A stretch of 64,000 nt of DNA, taken from NCBI GenBank assembly GCA_040882225.1, contig JBBEBR010000005.1, positions 62,001 through 126,000 on the forward strand, written 5' to 3'. Shown here in pieces: positions 52,443-60,839 of this stretch; positions within the stretch are counted from its first letter, which is position 1, and every line of letters starts with the position of its first letter. Source of the DNA: Gracilimonas sp040882225 (GTDB lineage: Bacteria; Bacteroidota; Rhodothermia; Balneolales; Balneolaceae). Made by a program: the position numbers and the translations under genes. Under the pieces are notes generated by a model. The model worked only from the letters and a program-made list of their open reading frames with translations. It did no database searches and had not been told where the DNA came from.

Positions 52443-52598
52443 ATGAGAGCAAAATTATATGAAAAATATTACAAGCGAGGATTTGATCATTTTATCTTTA
52501 AGAATGTATTAGGCCTCGATAAACCGGATAAATCTATAAAACGTCTTTATTATGCCATCATTACAGCAGTTATCATTTTAGGAATTACTGTTCTATAG
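52443..52598 (+). CDS. Small single-span membrane protein (51 aa)
   Basis: 51 aa opening with ATG 52443 behind a strong AAAAGGAGGT ribosome-binding site (52427-52436). Basic soluble N-terminal half (MRAKLYEKYYKRGFDHFIF), then a C-terminal TM helix (about 37-51: YYAIITAVIILGITVL), topology N-in. It lies 37 bp after the secreted-protein gene, so probably the same transcript. Nothing else is recognised. Confidence 0.65.
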   Translation: MRAKLYEKYYKRGFDHFIFKNVLGLDKPDKSIKRLYYAIITAVIILGITVL

Positions 52599-52607
52599 TT
52601 ATTTTTA

Positions 52608-53456
52608 TTACGGCTTTAAGGATTTGAATATCTTTTTAAGTTTGCTTCTGGACATCAGGCCATCAATGAAATTAAATTGGCCTGCCTGAAGCCTCTCCCC
52701 GCCATCAATAACTACACATTCACCGGTTATGTATGGTGCAAGATCAGACATAAGAAATATTGCAAGATTGGCGAGCTCTTCATGCTCGCCATATCTTTTT
52801 AAAGGAATTTTCTCTTTAAATTTTTTCTCCAGCATCTTCTGAACCAATCTTGACCAAGCTCCTTCGGTTGGAAAAGGACCCGGAGCAATCGCGTTTAGCC
52901 GAATTCCATATTCAGCCCATTCAAAAGCCAAAGAACGCGTCATGGCTAAAACCCCGGCTTTGCTGCATGCCGATGGAAGCACAAAAGCACATCCAGTTCC
53001 CTCAGCATAGGTTGTGACCATATTCAAGACACTGCCTTCTTTCTTATTGTTGATCAGATAGTTGCCAAAAACGTGAGTACAATTAAAACTTCCGTGCAAC
53101 ACAATATCTACAATTGCTTTGAACCCGCCAGGTGTTAAATCCTCAGAAGCCGATAAAAAGTTTCCCGCTGCATTATTAACCAAACCTTCTATTGAGCCGA
53201 AATCATTAATAATTTGTTCAAACATTGATGTTACGCCATCATAATCTCGCACATCAATCTGATAATACTTTACAGTGGCTCCATCACGTTCTTTTGCAAT
53301 CTCTTCAACTGCTTGTTTTAGCTTTTTTTCAGTTCTTCCACAAATGGCGATATCTGCTCCGCATTTTGCAAGTCCTTTTGCCATAGCCAAACCTAATCCG
53401 CTTCCGCCTCCGGTAATCAAAATAGTCTTTCCTGATAACGTGTCTTCTTTATACAT
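52608..53456 (-). CDS. SDR oxidoreductase, 2,4-dienoyl-CoA reductase-like
   Basis: 282 aa Rossmann SDR: GGGSGLGLAMA cofactor loop (TGxxxGxG type), NNAAGNF, and the active-site segment VLPSACSKAGVLAM. The usual Tyr of YxxxK is replaced by Ser (S-x-x-x-K). Ser replacement is the known feature of mammalian/yeast-type 2,4-dienoyl-CoA reductases, so this is probably NADPH-dependent reduction of 2,4-dienoyl-CoA, an auxiliary step for unsaturated fatty acids. It is the last gene of the fad cluster. A good AGGAG ribosome-binding site precedes it. Confidence 0.85.
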   Translation of the reverse strand: MYKEDTLSGKTILITGGGSGLGLAMAKGLAKCGADIAICGRTEKKLKQAVEEIAKERDGATVKYYQIDVRDYDGVTSMFEQIINDFGSIEGLVNNAAGNFLSASEDLTPGGFKAIVDIVLHGSFNCTHVFGNYLINNKKEGSVLNMVTTYAEGTGCAFVLPSACSKAGVLAMTRSLAFEWAEYGIRLNAIAPGPFPTEGAWSRLVQKMLEKKFKEKIPLKRYGEHEELANLAIFLMSDLAPYITGECVVIDGGERLQAGQFNFIDGLMSRSKLKKIFKSLKP

Positions 53457-53465
53457 GAATAACTC

Positions 53466-54017
53466 CTATAAATTTTTAATTTGATTCCAGTGCTCTTGGA
53501 TCCTAATTTCTTGTAATCCTTCTACCAATTCCTGAACTACAGAATCTATTTCCTGAATATCTATAGTAGTTAAGTTATGCTCTATTACATTTTTAGCATC
53601 TTCCAAATCTTTTGGGCGACCAGCTAGCAGCTTATAGATAATTAAATCTTCAGCTCTAACGATTTGAACTTTTTTGCCTTCTATATCTACAGACAAAGCT
53701 TTTTGAATCGCATTTCTCTCAAAATCTATGAAGGAAAAAATTAAATCTACCTTTATGTTATTCTTTAGGCTGATCAATGGTAAAACATTAGTCTGTTCCA
53801 CGAATTGGGTAGCATCTTTCGCCCTAGCTTCAAATTTATTATCTACAGCCTTTAAGACTTGATCTAAGCTACTTGAATCTACTCCTAAAACTATATCAAT
53901 ATCCTCAGTGAATCGAGGCTCGCCGTGAAATAGAACAGCATACCCTCCAATTACCATATATGGTAATTTGTGTTTTTCAAGCAAATCAGTTATTTCATGA
54001 AGGGTATTATTAAGCAC
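53466..54017 (-). CDS. Nucleotidyltransferase-fold protein (MNT/AbiEii-like)
   Basis: 183 aa. Nucleotidyltransferase motifs: IGGYAVLFHGEPRFTEDIDIVLG (G-G plus D-x-D) with a further Asp in NIKVDLIFSF, then AEDLIIYKLLAGRPKDLEDAKNVI, typical of DUF6036/AbiEii-type proteins. This class includes toxins that modify tRNA or NMPs. It overlaps its upstream small partner by 8 bp. Sits in the fad operon between thiolase and the SDR, unlike anything in fatty acid metabolism; probably an inserted toxin-antitoxin-like or defence module. The toxin assignment is inference. Confidence 0.75.
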   Translation of the reverse strand: MLNNTLHEITDLLEKHKLPYMVIGGYAVLFHGEPRFTEDIDIVLGVDSSSLDQVLKAVDNKFEARAKDATQFVEQTNVLPLISLKNNIKVDLIFSFIDFERNAIQKALSVDIEGKKVQIVRAEDLIIYKLLAGRPKDLEDAKNVIEHNLTTIDIQEIDSVVQELVEGLQEIRIQEHWNQIKNL

Positions 54018-54225
54018 TATTCTTCTTAATTAGCATCATTTTTTTTCTCACTCCGATCAACATTGCGATATGTTTCTGCCCTTCAGAGTTAATAATGTCC
54101 GGATTTATACTCAAAGCCATTTTATACATCTCATCAGCTTTCTTATACCAGTCTTTTCCTTTATTTGCAGAATCTATTCTTTCTTTTTTTTCAAAAGCTT
54201 CCAATATGTGAGGGTTTTTAACCAT
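54010..54225 (-). CDS. Small charged partner protein of the nucleotidyltransferase
   Basis: 71 aa, all helical and charged (KNPHILEAFEKKERIDSANKGKDW, then a helix with MALSINPDII), basic tail. No motif recognised. Overlap with the nucleotidyltransferase by 8 bp and the small-then-catalytic order resemble two-gene toxin-antitoxin or MNT/HEPN-like modules, but it lacks the HEPN Rx4-6H signature. Called a candidate antitoxin or adaptor only. Confidence 0.6.
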   Translation of the reverse strand: MVKNPHILEAFEKKERIDSANKGKDWYKKADEMYKMALSINPDIINSEGQKHIAMLIGVRKKMMLIKKNSA

Positions 54226-54255
54226 AGATGAAATATGGAATAATAATCAGTTAAA

Positions 54256-55437
54256 TCAACTTAAATTTTCAAATATACCGGCAGCGCCCATTCCCCCGCC
54301 AATGCACATAGTCACTAACCCGTATTTGGAATTTCGTGTCTGCATTTCGTAGAGAATTTGAGTGGTAAGTTTAGCGCCGGTACATCCCAGCGGGTGGCCC
54401 ATTGCAATTGCCCCGCCATTCACATTGGTGATATCTGCATTCAATCCCAACTCCCTAATTACAGCTACCGCCTGTGAAGCAAAAGCCTCATTTAACTCAA
54501 TTAAATCTATTTTGGATAATTCTATTCCCGTTTTCTCCAACACTTTGGCTACAGCCTTCACCGGTCCCATTCCCATATATTCGGGTTCCACACCTGCTAC
54601 CTGAAAGCCAACATAACGGGCCATTGGTGTAAGACCGAGTTCTTTTACTTTTTCGCCACTCATTACCACAACGGCGGCAGCGGCATCATTCATCTGGGAA
54701 GAGTTCCCTGCCGTCACACTTCCTCCCGCTTTAAATGCCGCCCTTAACCCGGATAAAACCTCAACAGATGTGTCTCTTCGCGGGCCTTCGTCTTGTTTAA
54801 AAATGAAGGCCTCTTCTACTAATTCTCCATCGGCAGTTACTTTTTTCTCTACTACTTTTACCGGTGTAATTTGCTTGTCAAACTTCCCGCTCTCCCAGGC
54901 TGAAATAGCCTTTTGATGACTGCGGTATGCAAATTCATCTTGGTCTTCCCGGCTCACTTTATATCTTTGCGCTACGTTCTCAGCCGTAATTCCCATGCTG
55001 ATATAAATCCCCGGATTCTCTTCCATCAACGTTGGATTTGGCTGTGTTGACATTCCACCCATTGGAACTAAAGACATGGACTCAACACCGCCGGCTACCA
55101 CTACATCTACAGCACCGGTAAGTATTCGCTCGGCTCCCATTGCGATGGATTGCAATCCCGAAGAGCAAAAGCGGTTAATAGTAACGCCCGGAGTTTCATT
55201 TGGCAATCCTCCCAAAAGAGCAATTTGTCGTGCCACATTCAAACCCTGAGCTCCTTCCGGAAAAGCACATCCCATAATTACATCTTCAACCATTTTCGGT
55301 GTAAGTCCGGGAGTCCTTTTCAGCAAATCCTTGATAACTTCACCCCCTAAAGAATCGGGCCGAGTAAATCGCAAAGATCCTTTATTTGCCTTTCCACATG
55401 CTGTTCTTGCCGCCGATACGATGTATGCTTCTTTCAT
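54256..55437 (-). CDS. fadA: Acetyl-CoA C-acyltransferase (3-ketoacyl-CoA thiolase)
   Basis: 393 aa. Thiolase: nucleophile Cys91 (INRFCSSGLQSIAMGAERI), catalytic His in NGGAIAMGHPLGCTGAK, and second Cys in CIGGGMGAAG. It cleaves 3-ketoacyl-CoA with CoA to release acetyl-CoA, the last step of beta-oxidation. It pairs with the FadN-type multifunctional protein encoded upstream, although a four-helix-bundle gene intervenes. Confidence 0.94.
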   Translation of the reverse strand: MKEAYIVSAARTACGKANKGSLRFTRPDSLGGEVIKDLLKRTPGLTPKMVEDVIMGCAFPEGAQGLNVARQIALLGGLPNETPGVTINRFCSSGLQSIAMGAERILTGAVDVVVAGGVESMSLVPMGGMSTQPNPTLMEENPGIYISMGITAENVAQRYKVSREDQDEFAYRSHQKAISAWESGKFDKQITPVKVVEKKVTADGELVEEAFIFKQDEGPRRDTSVEVLSGLRAAFKAGGSVTAGNSSQMNDAAAAVVVMSGEKVKELGLTPMARYVGFQVAGVEPEYMGMGPVKAVAKVLEKTGIELSKIDLIELNEAFASQAVAVIRELGLNADITNVNGGAIAMGHPLGCTGAKLTTQILYEMQTRNSKYGLVTMCIGGGMGAAGIFENLS

Positions 55438-55493
55438 AGTGTTAGAGAATAGATATTAGTATTTAGTAATTAGATTTTAGTATGAATAATTTC

Positions 55494-55590
55494 TGTGCAA
55501 GTATATATCTCATCCAATAGTTCTACTGATTTCTGCTAAATATTTTAGTTTTTATACTGATGCATTTTCTAAAATCTAATTGCTAAATAC
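55494..55590 (-). pseudogene. Truncated duplicate of the four-helix-bundle gene 5' end
   Basis: Homologous to 55873-55967, the start and leader of the neighbouring gene. It includes an ATG at 55565 followed by HQYKN codons, then a TAA at the seventh codon in place of TTA. Only ~25 codons remain before similarity is lost. It lies 3' of the intact gene in the same orientation, so a tandem copy was present and mostly deleted. Confidence 0.75.
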
Positions 55591-55593
55591 TAT

Positions 55594-55944
55594 TCATTTC
55601 AGTGAGTTTGAAAGGGAGTAGATCATTCTTTGGACTTCATTTGTTTTATTGGATAAATCTTCAAACTTATTTTCTGATATATATCCTAAATTTCTGGAGA
55701 TTATTAGTTGGGTATCAAGTTCTGAACCTGAGCCATAAGCATAATTAAGAAAATTTTTAAACTCCTTGTTAGAGTTTCTCCCGGCTCCTTCTGCTATGTT
55801 TGAACTAATAGAAACCGTACTTCTTCGAATCTGCGAAATAAGGCCGAATTTCTCTTCTGAAGGAAATTGTTTTGTGCAAGAATAAACCTCGGTCGCTAGT
55901 TCTACTGATTTTTGCCAAACCTTTAAGTTTTTATACTGATGCAT
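55594..55944 (-). CDS. Four-helix bundle (23S rRNA-intervening-sequence-type) protein
   Basis: 116 aa. Matches the bacterial four-helix bundle family (NLKVWQKSVELATEVY; QIRRSTVSISSNIAEGAGR; ELDTQLIISRNLGYI). Members occur inside rRNA intervening sequences or alone in Bacteroidota; exact function unknown. Located between fadN and fadA, where it is an insert. AT-rich, with degraded duplicate sequence downstream. Confidence 0.88.
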   Translation of the reverse strand: MHQYKNLKVWQKSVELATEVYSCTKQFPSEEKFGLISQIRRSTVSISSNIAEGAGRNSNKEFKNFLNYAYGSGSELDTQLIISRNLGYISENKFEDLSNKTNEVQRMIYSLSNSLK

Positions 55945-55991
55945 TTTCTAAAATCTAATTACTAACATCTAAATACTCACTACTACTAAAA

Positions 55992-58349
55992 TCAATTTCT
56001 CAACGGCCTCCCCTTCTTCATCATGTGCTCCATTCTCGCCAGAGTTCGTTCATCTTTGAGGCATTCCAGGATGGCTTTGATTTCGAGTTTCAGTAAATAG
56101 TTCTCGGGTACTTCCTGGGGCTCACTTAAATCGCCGCCGGCTAAAACGTTTGCCACACGCAGAGTAACTTCACGATCATATTCTGTTATGAATTTCGACT
56201 CATGCATGATGTAAAGCATCAATTTCATTACGGAAAGTGATGTTTGTCCAAGCACTTTTATATATGGTTCTGCCGGAGGCTGATAGCCCGCCTTCACCAT
56301 ATTTAACGCTTCCTGTTTCGCAGTTCTGATGACCAAATCTCGATTCATAACGATGGTATCAGCTTCCATCAAAAAACCCAACTCTTTTGCTAAATGAGCA
56401 CTTTCGGAAACTTTAGCCATGCCTATTGTCTTAAAAACTTCCCGGATAAATGGCAGCGGATCAGCTTCTCCTTCCAGCTTTTCCATTGCTCGCCGAAGTA
56501 ATTCTGTAGTGCCGCCACCGGCGGGAATCAAACCAACTCCAACTTCAACCAAACCCATATACAATTCGTGATGAGCCACTACTTTATCAGCGTATAAACA
56601 AAATTCGGTACCTCCGCCGAGAGTTCTTCCAAAAGGTGCCGCCACTACCGGAAAAGGTGCGTATCGTAATCCAACTGCCGTTCTTTGAAAATTGCTAACA
56701 GCTTCAACTACTTTATCCCAATCTCCTGATTGCTGTGCTTCCAGCGCTTCTTTGAGATTGGCTCCAAAAGCGAAATTCTCGCCATCATGACTAATGACCA
56801 ACGCGTCAAAATCTGACTTTACGATATCCATAGATTTTTCTAAGGATTGAACCAGCTCAAATCCTAATGTGGAGTTTTTTGTTTTGAATTCGAAAAGAGC
56901 AATTCCGTCTCCCATATCGTGAAGGGCTGCGCTGTCATTTTCCATCACCGGAGATTTTGCTTTCCGCAACTGATGCACTTTGATTTCACCATTTGCAGAT
57001 GGAGCCACGCCCACCATTTTCCCTGATTCGGGATCATATACTTTTCCATCCTGATAAAAAGAATCAACTCCTTCTTTTTTCATTTTTTTGATGAGTTCCG
57101 GAATAGATTCACCTTCTTTTTCCAGTCGATCTACTACCTCATCAATACCCAAAGCATCCCATCTCTCGAAAGGACCCATTTGCCAGTTAAATCCCCATTT
57201 CATCGCGCGATCAATTGCCAATGGAGACTCCGTAATTTCAGGAATTCGATTGGCTGCATATAGCAATAAATCCCGCTGAACTTTCCAGATAAATTCTCCG
57301 ATTTTGGTATCTGAAAACGTCAGAAACTTCAGTCGCTCAGCAGTATTTTTGATTTTCCCGGCTTTTTCAAGAATAGGATCCTCAAGCTGCTGTTGGGATT
57401 CATATTCCAACGTTTCAGAATTTATTACGAGGTATTCTGTTCCTTTATCTGTCCGCTCTTTTTTATAAAAACCTTTGCCGGCTTTATTGCCGATTTTTCC
57501 TTCTTCCACCATTTTCTCAAATTTTTTGGGAAGATTGAAAGTCTCCTGCATTTCATCATCAGGGATGGTTGGATAGAGGTTTTTAGCCACATGATTGGTC
57601 ACATCCAACCCCGCCATATCAGCGGTTCTGAAAGTTGCGGCTTTTGAATAACCGGTAAGAACTCCCGTTAGCAGATCAATTTCTTCAGCCCTAAAATCAC
57701 TATTAAAAAAGTAGGGCATGATATTGGCAATCGAGAAAATTCCTACACGGTTTGCAATGAAGTTTGGAGTGTCTTTACAAATTACCACTCCTTTTCCCAG
57801 TGTCTGCTCGCAAAATCCGTGCATGAACTCAGTAACATCAACAAAAGTAGAATCCGTTGGAATTACCTCCAGCAGTTTCATATACCTTGGAGGATTGAAA
57901 AAATGCGTTCCCAGAAAATGAGCCTTAAACTCTGAACTGCAATTCTCCCCGATTTTACTGATGGGTAATCCAGAAGTATTTGAACTGACTATAGCCCCAG
58001 GTTTTCGGATTTCATCAATTCGAGCCATTATTTTTTGCTTGATGTCCATGCGCTCAATGATGACCTCACAAATCCAGTCCGCATCTTTCAGACGATCAAA
58101 ATCATCATCAAAATTACCGGTCTCAATGCGTTTTACGAATTCAGGCAAGGCAAAAGGAGAGGGCTTCATTTTCGCGGCTTTTTGCAGGCTCTCTTCCACT
58201 ATCTTATTTGGCCGTTTTGGATCATCACTTTTCAAATCGAGCAGCAAAACTTCCAAGCCAGCATTTACGCAGTGTGCCGCAATTTGACTTCCCATCACTC
58301 CTGACCCAAGTACCGCTACTTTTCTGACCGAGTATCTATTCTTGCTCAT
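55992..58349 (-). CDS. fadN: 3-hydroxyacyl-CoA dehydrogenase/enoyl-CoA hydratase, FadN-type
   Basis: 785 aa. N-terminal NAD-binding HAD domain (VAVLGSGVMGSQIAAHC), C-terminal HAD parts (about 190-440), then an enoyl-CoA hydratase-like domain at the C-terminal half (GENFAFGANLKEA, VVAAPFGRTLGGGTEFCLYAD, GVGLIPAGGGTTE). HAD-first order is that of Bacillus FadN, opposite to E. coli FadB. It performs hydration and dehydrogenation of enoyl-CoA. Operon with fadD 9 bp upstream and fadA downstream. Confidence 0.92.
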   Translation of the reverse strand: MSKNRYSVRKVAVLGSGVMGSQIAAHCVNAGLEVLLLDLKSDDPKRPNKIVEESLQKAAKMKPSPFALPEFVKRIETGNFDDDFDRLKDADWICEVIIERMDIKQKIMARIDEIRKPGAIVSSNTSGLPISKIGENCSSEFKAHFLGTHFFNPPRYMKLLEVIPTDSTFVDVTEFMHGFCEQTLGKGVVICKDTPNFIANRVGIFSIANIMPYFFNSDFRAEEIDLLTGVLTGYSKAATFRTADMAGLDVTNHVAKNLYPTIPDDEMQETFNLPKKFEKMVEEGKIGNKAGKGFYKKERTDKGTEYLVINSETLEYESQQQLEDPILEKAGKIKNTAERLKFLTFSDTKIGEFIWKVQRDLLLYAANRIPEITESPLAIDRAMKWGFNWQMGPFERWDALGIDEVVDRLEKEGESIPELIKKMKKEGVDSFYQDGKVYDPESGKMVGVAPSANGEIKVHQLRKAKSPVMENDSAALHDMGDGIALFEFKTKNSTLGFELVQSLEKSMDIVKSDFDALVISHDGENFAFGANLKEALEAQQSGDWDKVVEAVSNFQRTAVGLRYAPFPVVAAPFGRTLGGGTEFCLYADKVVAHHELYMGLVEVGVGLIPAGGGTTELLRRAMEKLEGEADPLPFIREVFKTIGMAKVSESAHLAKELGFLMEADTIVMNRDLVIRTAKQEALNMVKAGYQPPAEPYIKVLGQTSLSVMKLMLYIMHESKFITEYDREVTLRVANVLAGGDLSEPQEVPENYLLKLEIKAILECLKDERTLARMEHMMKKGRPLRN

Positions 58350-58358
58350 TTCCTTTTT

Positions 58359-60155
58359 TTAAGATTCTGATTCCTGATACAGGCTGTCGATTTGTTCTTT
58401 GTAATGCTGATTAATCACATTTCGTTTTACTTTAAGTGTCGGAGTGATTTCTCCTTTTTCTATAGTGAACTGTTCCTCAAGCAACACAAATTTCTTTACT
58501 CTCTCCCAATGAGATAAACTCTCGTTCACCTTGTCTACCTCTTTTTGAATACGCTTTAGCACATAATCGTTCGTGGTCATACTTTCCTCAGGGAATGTAT
58601 GCCCTGATTGTTTGAACCGCTTTCTCAGGTTATCCCATGAAGGAACAATTAAAGCCCCACAAAATTTATGTTCACTCCCCACAACAACGGCCTGTTCAAT
58701 AAATCCGCTGGTTACCAGTGCATTTTCTATGGGTTGAGGCGCTACATATTTTCCGGTCGAAAGTTTGAAAAGATCCTTTTTTCTGTCGGTCACAAAAAGC
58801 CATCCATCTTCATCGATATGGCCGATATCTCCCGTATAAAACCATCCGTCTTTATCAATTGCTTCATCCGTTTTCTCCGGCATTTTATAATAACCCTTCA
58901 TGATGTTAGGGCCTTTTGCCAATATTTCACCGTCTTCGGCTATTTTAATTTGCACATCTACAAGAGGTTTTCCTGAAGATCCAACCCGAATCTCTCCTTT
59001 TGGTGGCCCTGTTAAAACGGGTGATGTTTCGGTAAGGCCATATCCCAATCCACAATAAACATTGATGCCATACATAAACCGTGCTATACTTGGAGAAAGA
59101 GCCGCACCACCCACATTCATTCCGATTAAATTCCCCCCAAATAGTTCACGAACTTTAGAATACACCAGTTTATCTGCCAGTTTGAATTTAGCTTTTCCTA
59201 ATCCTGAGGGAGCATTTTCGGGTTCAAAATTTTCGGCCATATCTATCGCCCAATAATAGAGCTGTTTTTTCAAGCCACTTAATTCCTGTCCTTTTACTTT
59301 AATACCAGTCACAATTTTTTCAAGTAATCGAGGTACTGTTACCATGTAGATAGGCCTCACGTATTGGAAATCTTCCTTGATCTCCTCCACATCCTCAATA
59401 TAATACACCGGCACTCCCAGGTAATTGTAGATATAGGAAGCAACTCGTTCAAACATATGAGCGAGCGGTAAATAAGACATTACTTTAGGTTCGTCATATT
59501 TTCCAGGATCAAAAGGAAATATTTCCTGAGCTGCCAATACATTTCCTCCAATATTATTATGTGTTAGCATCACACCTTTTGGCACACCTGTAGTTCCTGA
59601 TGTGTAGATCAATGTTGCCAGATCTTCCGGATTTACGTCATTTCTCAACTTATCTAAAAGGTGAGGTTCTTCTTCCAGGCGTTTGTGGCCAAGTTCCAAA
59701 ACCGACTCGAAAGACTTCAGCTTGCCATGGCTTGTTCCCAGAATGCTAACGATGCCTTTCACCGACTCTACCGATTTGATATGCGGCTTAGTTTCAGCAA
59801 AAACCTCATCATTCGAAACAAAATGTATTTTAGCTTCTGAATTTTCGAGAATATATTTAATCTGATCGCCCGGCTGAGTAGTATAAATCGGAACCACAAC
59901 TGCTCCTAAAGACAGGATAGCCTGATCTATAACCAGCCATTCCGTACTGTTTTCGGCGTGAATGGAAACTTTGTCTCCTTTTCGCACACCCAATTCATAT
60001 AATCCCATGGCAAGAGTTTGCACCATCTGCATAAAATCTGTAATGGTGGTTTCAATCCATTCTCCATTCCTTTTAACAGCCGAGTAAATTCCAGATTTAT
60101 TTTTTTCGATTCCTTCTGAAACAACTGATAATATGGTGGTAGGTTTATATTTCAT
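58359..60155 (-). CDS. fadD: Long-chain fatty-acid--CoA ligase
   Basis: 598 aa AMP-forming ligase. P-loop-like LIYTSGTTGVPKGVMLTHNN, A5 motif YGLTETSPV, A7 GWFYTGDIG, and A8 region DRKKDLFKLSTGKYVAP, then the C-terminal Lys-bearing stretch ITPTLKVKRN. It activates free fatty acids to acyl-CoA, feeding the downstream fadN-fadA genes. The shorter LC-FACS-type linker region (about 300-370) supports long-chain specificity. First gene of the operon. Confidence 0.92.
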   Translation of the reverse strand: MKYKPTTILSVVSEGIEKNKSGIYSAVKRNGEWIETTITDFMQMVQTLAMGLYELGVRKGDKVSIHAENSTEWLVIDQAILSLGAVVVPIYTTQPGDQIKYILENSEAKIHFVSNDEVFAETKPHIKSVESVKGIVSILGTSHGKLKSFESVLELGHKRLEEEPHLLDKLRNDVNPEDLATLIYTSGTTGVPKGVMLTHNNIGGNVLAAQEIFPFDPGKYDEPKVMSYLPLAHMFERVASYIYNYLGVPVYYIEDVEEIKEDFQYVRPIYMVTVPRLLEKIVTGIKVKGQELSGLKKQLYYWAIDMAENFEPENAPSGLGKAKFKLADKLVYSKVRELFGGNLIGMNVGGAALSPSIARFMYGINVYCGLGYGLTETSPVLTGPPKGEIRVGSSGKPLVDVQIKIAEDGEILAKGPNIMKGYYKMPEKTDEAIDKDGWFYTGDIGHIDEDGWLFVTDRKKDLFKLSTGKYVAPQPIENALVTSGFIEQAVVVGSEHKFCGALIVPSWDNLRKRFKQSGHTFPEESMTTNDYVLKRIQKEVDKVNESLSHWERVKKFVLLEEQFTIEKGEITPTLKVKRNVINQHYKEQIDSLYQESES

Positions 60156-60181
60156 GGCCTTTGTTTATAGTTAACGGGTCT

Positions 60182-60211
60182 TTGGTAAGTAACACTTTCA
60201 CCGTACATTTG
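60182..60211 (+). promoter_or_regulatory. Promoter of the hotdog thioesterase gene
   Basis: TTG (60182-60184), exactly 19 bp, TACATTTG (60204-60211): a full Bacteroidota TTG-N19-TAnnTTTG match, 41 bp before ATG 60253. Confidence 0.75.
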
Positions 60212-60252
60212 AAAGCGGTTCCCACTAAATTTTTAATTTTACCTCTCTAACC

Positions 60253-60687
60253 ATGTTTATTCAAGATTCTCTCAAAAAGAAAGCTGACAAATATTTCAAC
60301 TTTTCACACAAGCATATGGAGCATTCTTTGGGAATTGAATTTGAACATGTAGCTCAGGATAAAGTGATTGCCAGTATGCCTGTAAATGAGAATTCAGTCC
60401 AACCATTTGGAATTATGCATGGCGGAGCTTCGGTTGCCTTGGCGGAAACATTGTGCTCGGTTGGGGGTTGGTTTCGGTTAGAGTCGGAGGAGCAAACGGT
60501 GGTGGGTGTGGAGATAAATGCCAATCATATCCGCGCGGTTAAAATGGGCGGAAGAGTTACCGGAACCGCAAAACCCGTTCATGTTGGAAGAAAAATCCAG
60601 GTGTGGGAATGCGAGATTCGGGATGAAAAAGATAAGCTGGTTTGTGTTTCGAGGTGTACGCTGGCGGTGGTGGAAAAGAAATTATAA
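60253..60687 (+). CDS. Hotdog-fold thioesterase (PaaI/YdiI family)
   Basis: 144 aa. Hotdog motif FGIMHGGASVALAETLCSVGGW carries the HGG and the catalytic Glu equivalent (E), then GVEINANHIRAVKMGG and AKPVHVGRKIQVWECEIRDE. It hydrolyses acyl- or aryl-CoA thioesters in the cytosol, perhaps to release CoA during overflow of beta-oxidation. It is divergent from fadD, with its own promoter, and convergent with the second ligase. Stop TAA overlaps the start of the nested inverted repeat. Confidence 0.9.
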   Translation: MFIQDSLKKKADKYFNFSHKHMEHSLGIEFEHVAQDKVIASMPVNENSVQPFGIMHGGASVALAETLCSVGGWFRLESEEQTVVGVEINANHIRAVKMGGRVTGTAKPVHVGRKIQVWECEIRDEKDKLVCVSRCTLAVVEKKL

Positions 60688-60839
60688 ATTTTAGATTATG
60701 AATTTTGAATGGTATATGCTTCAAGTCACATTTAATTTGAAAGTTCGAGGCAACTTTTCCAAAGTTGGTACGGAGTTATAACTTACTTCCGATGTAACTT
60801 TGGAAAAGTTTTAAACTCAAAATTCATAATCTAAAATTT
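60686..60839. repeat. Nested long inverted repeat filling the convergent gap
   Basis: Outer perfect 23-bp arms at 60686-60708 and 60817-60839; inner perfect 15-bp arms AACTTTTCCAAAGTT (60752-60766) and its complement (60796-60810), with 29-bp loop. The left arm starts inside the thioesterase stop codon and the right arm ends one base before the ligase stop triplet (60840-60842). It may act as a bidirectional terminator or be a MITE-like insertion. Confidence 0.85.
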
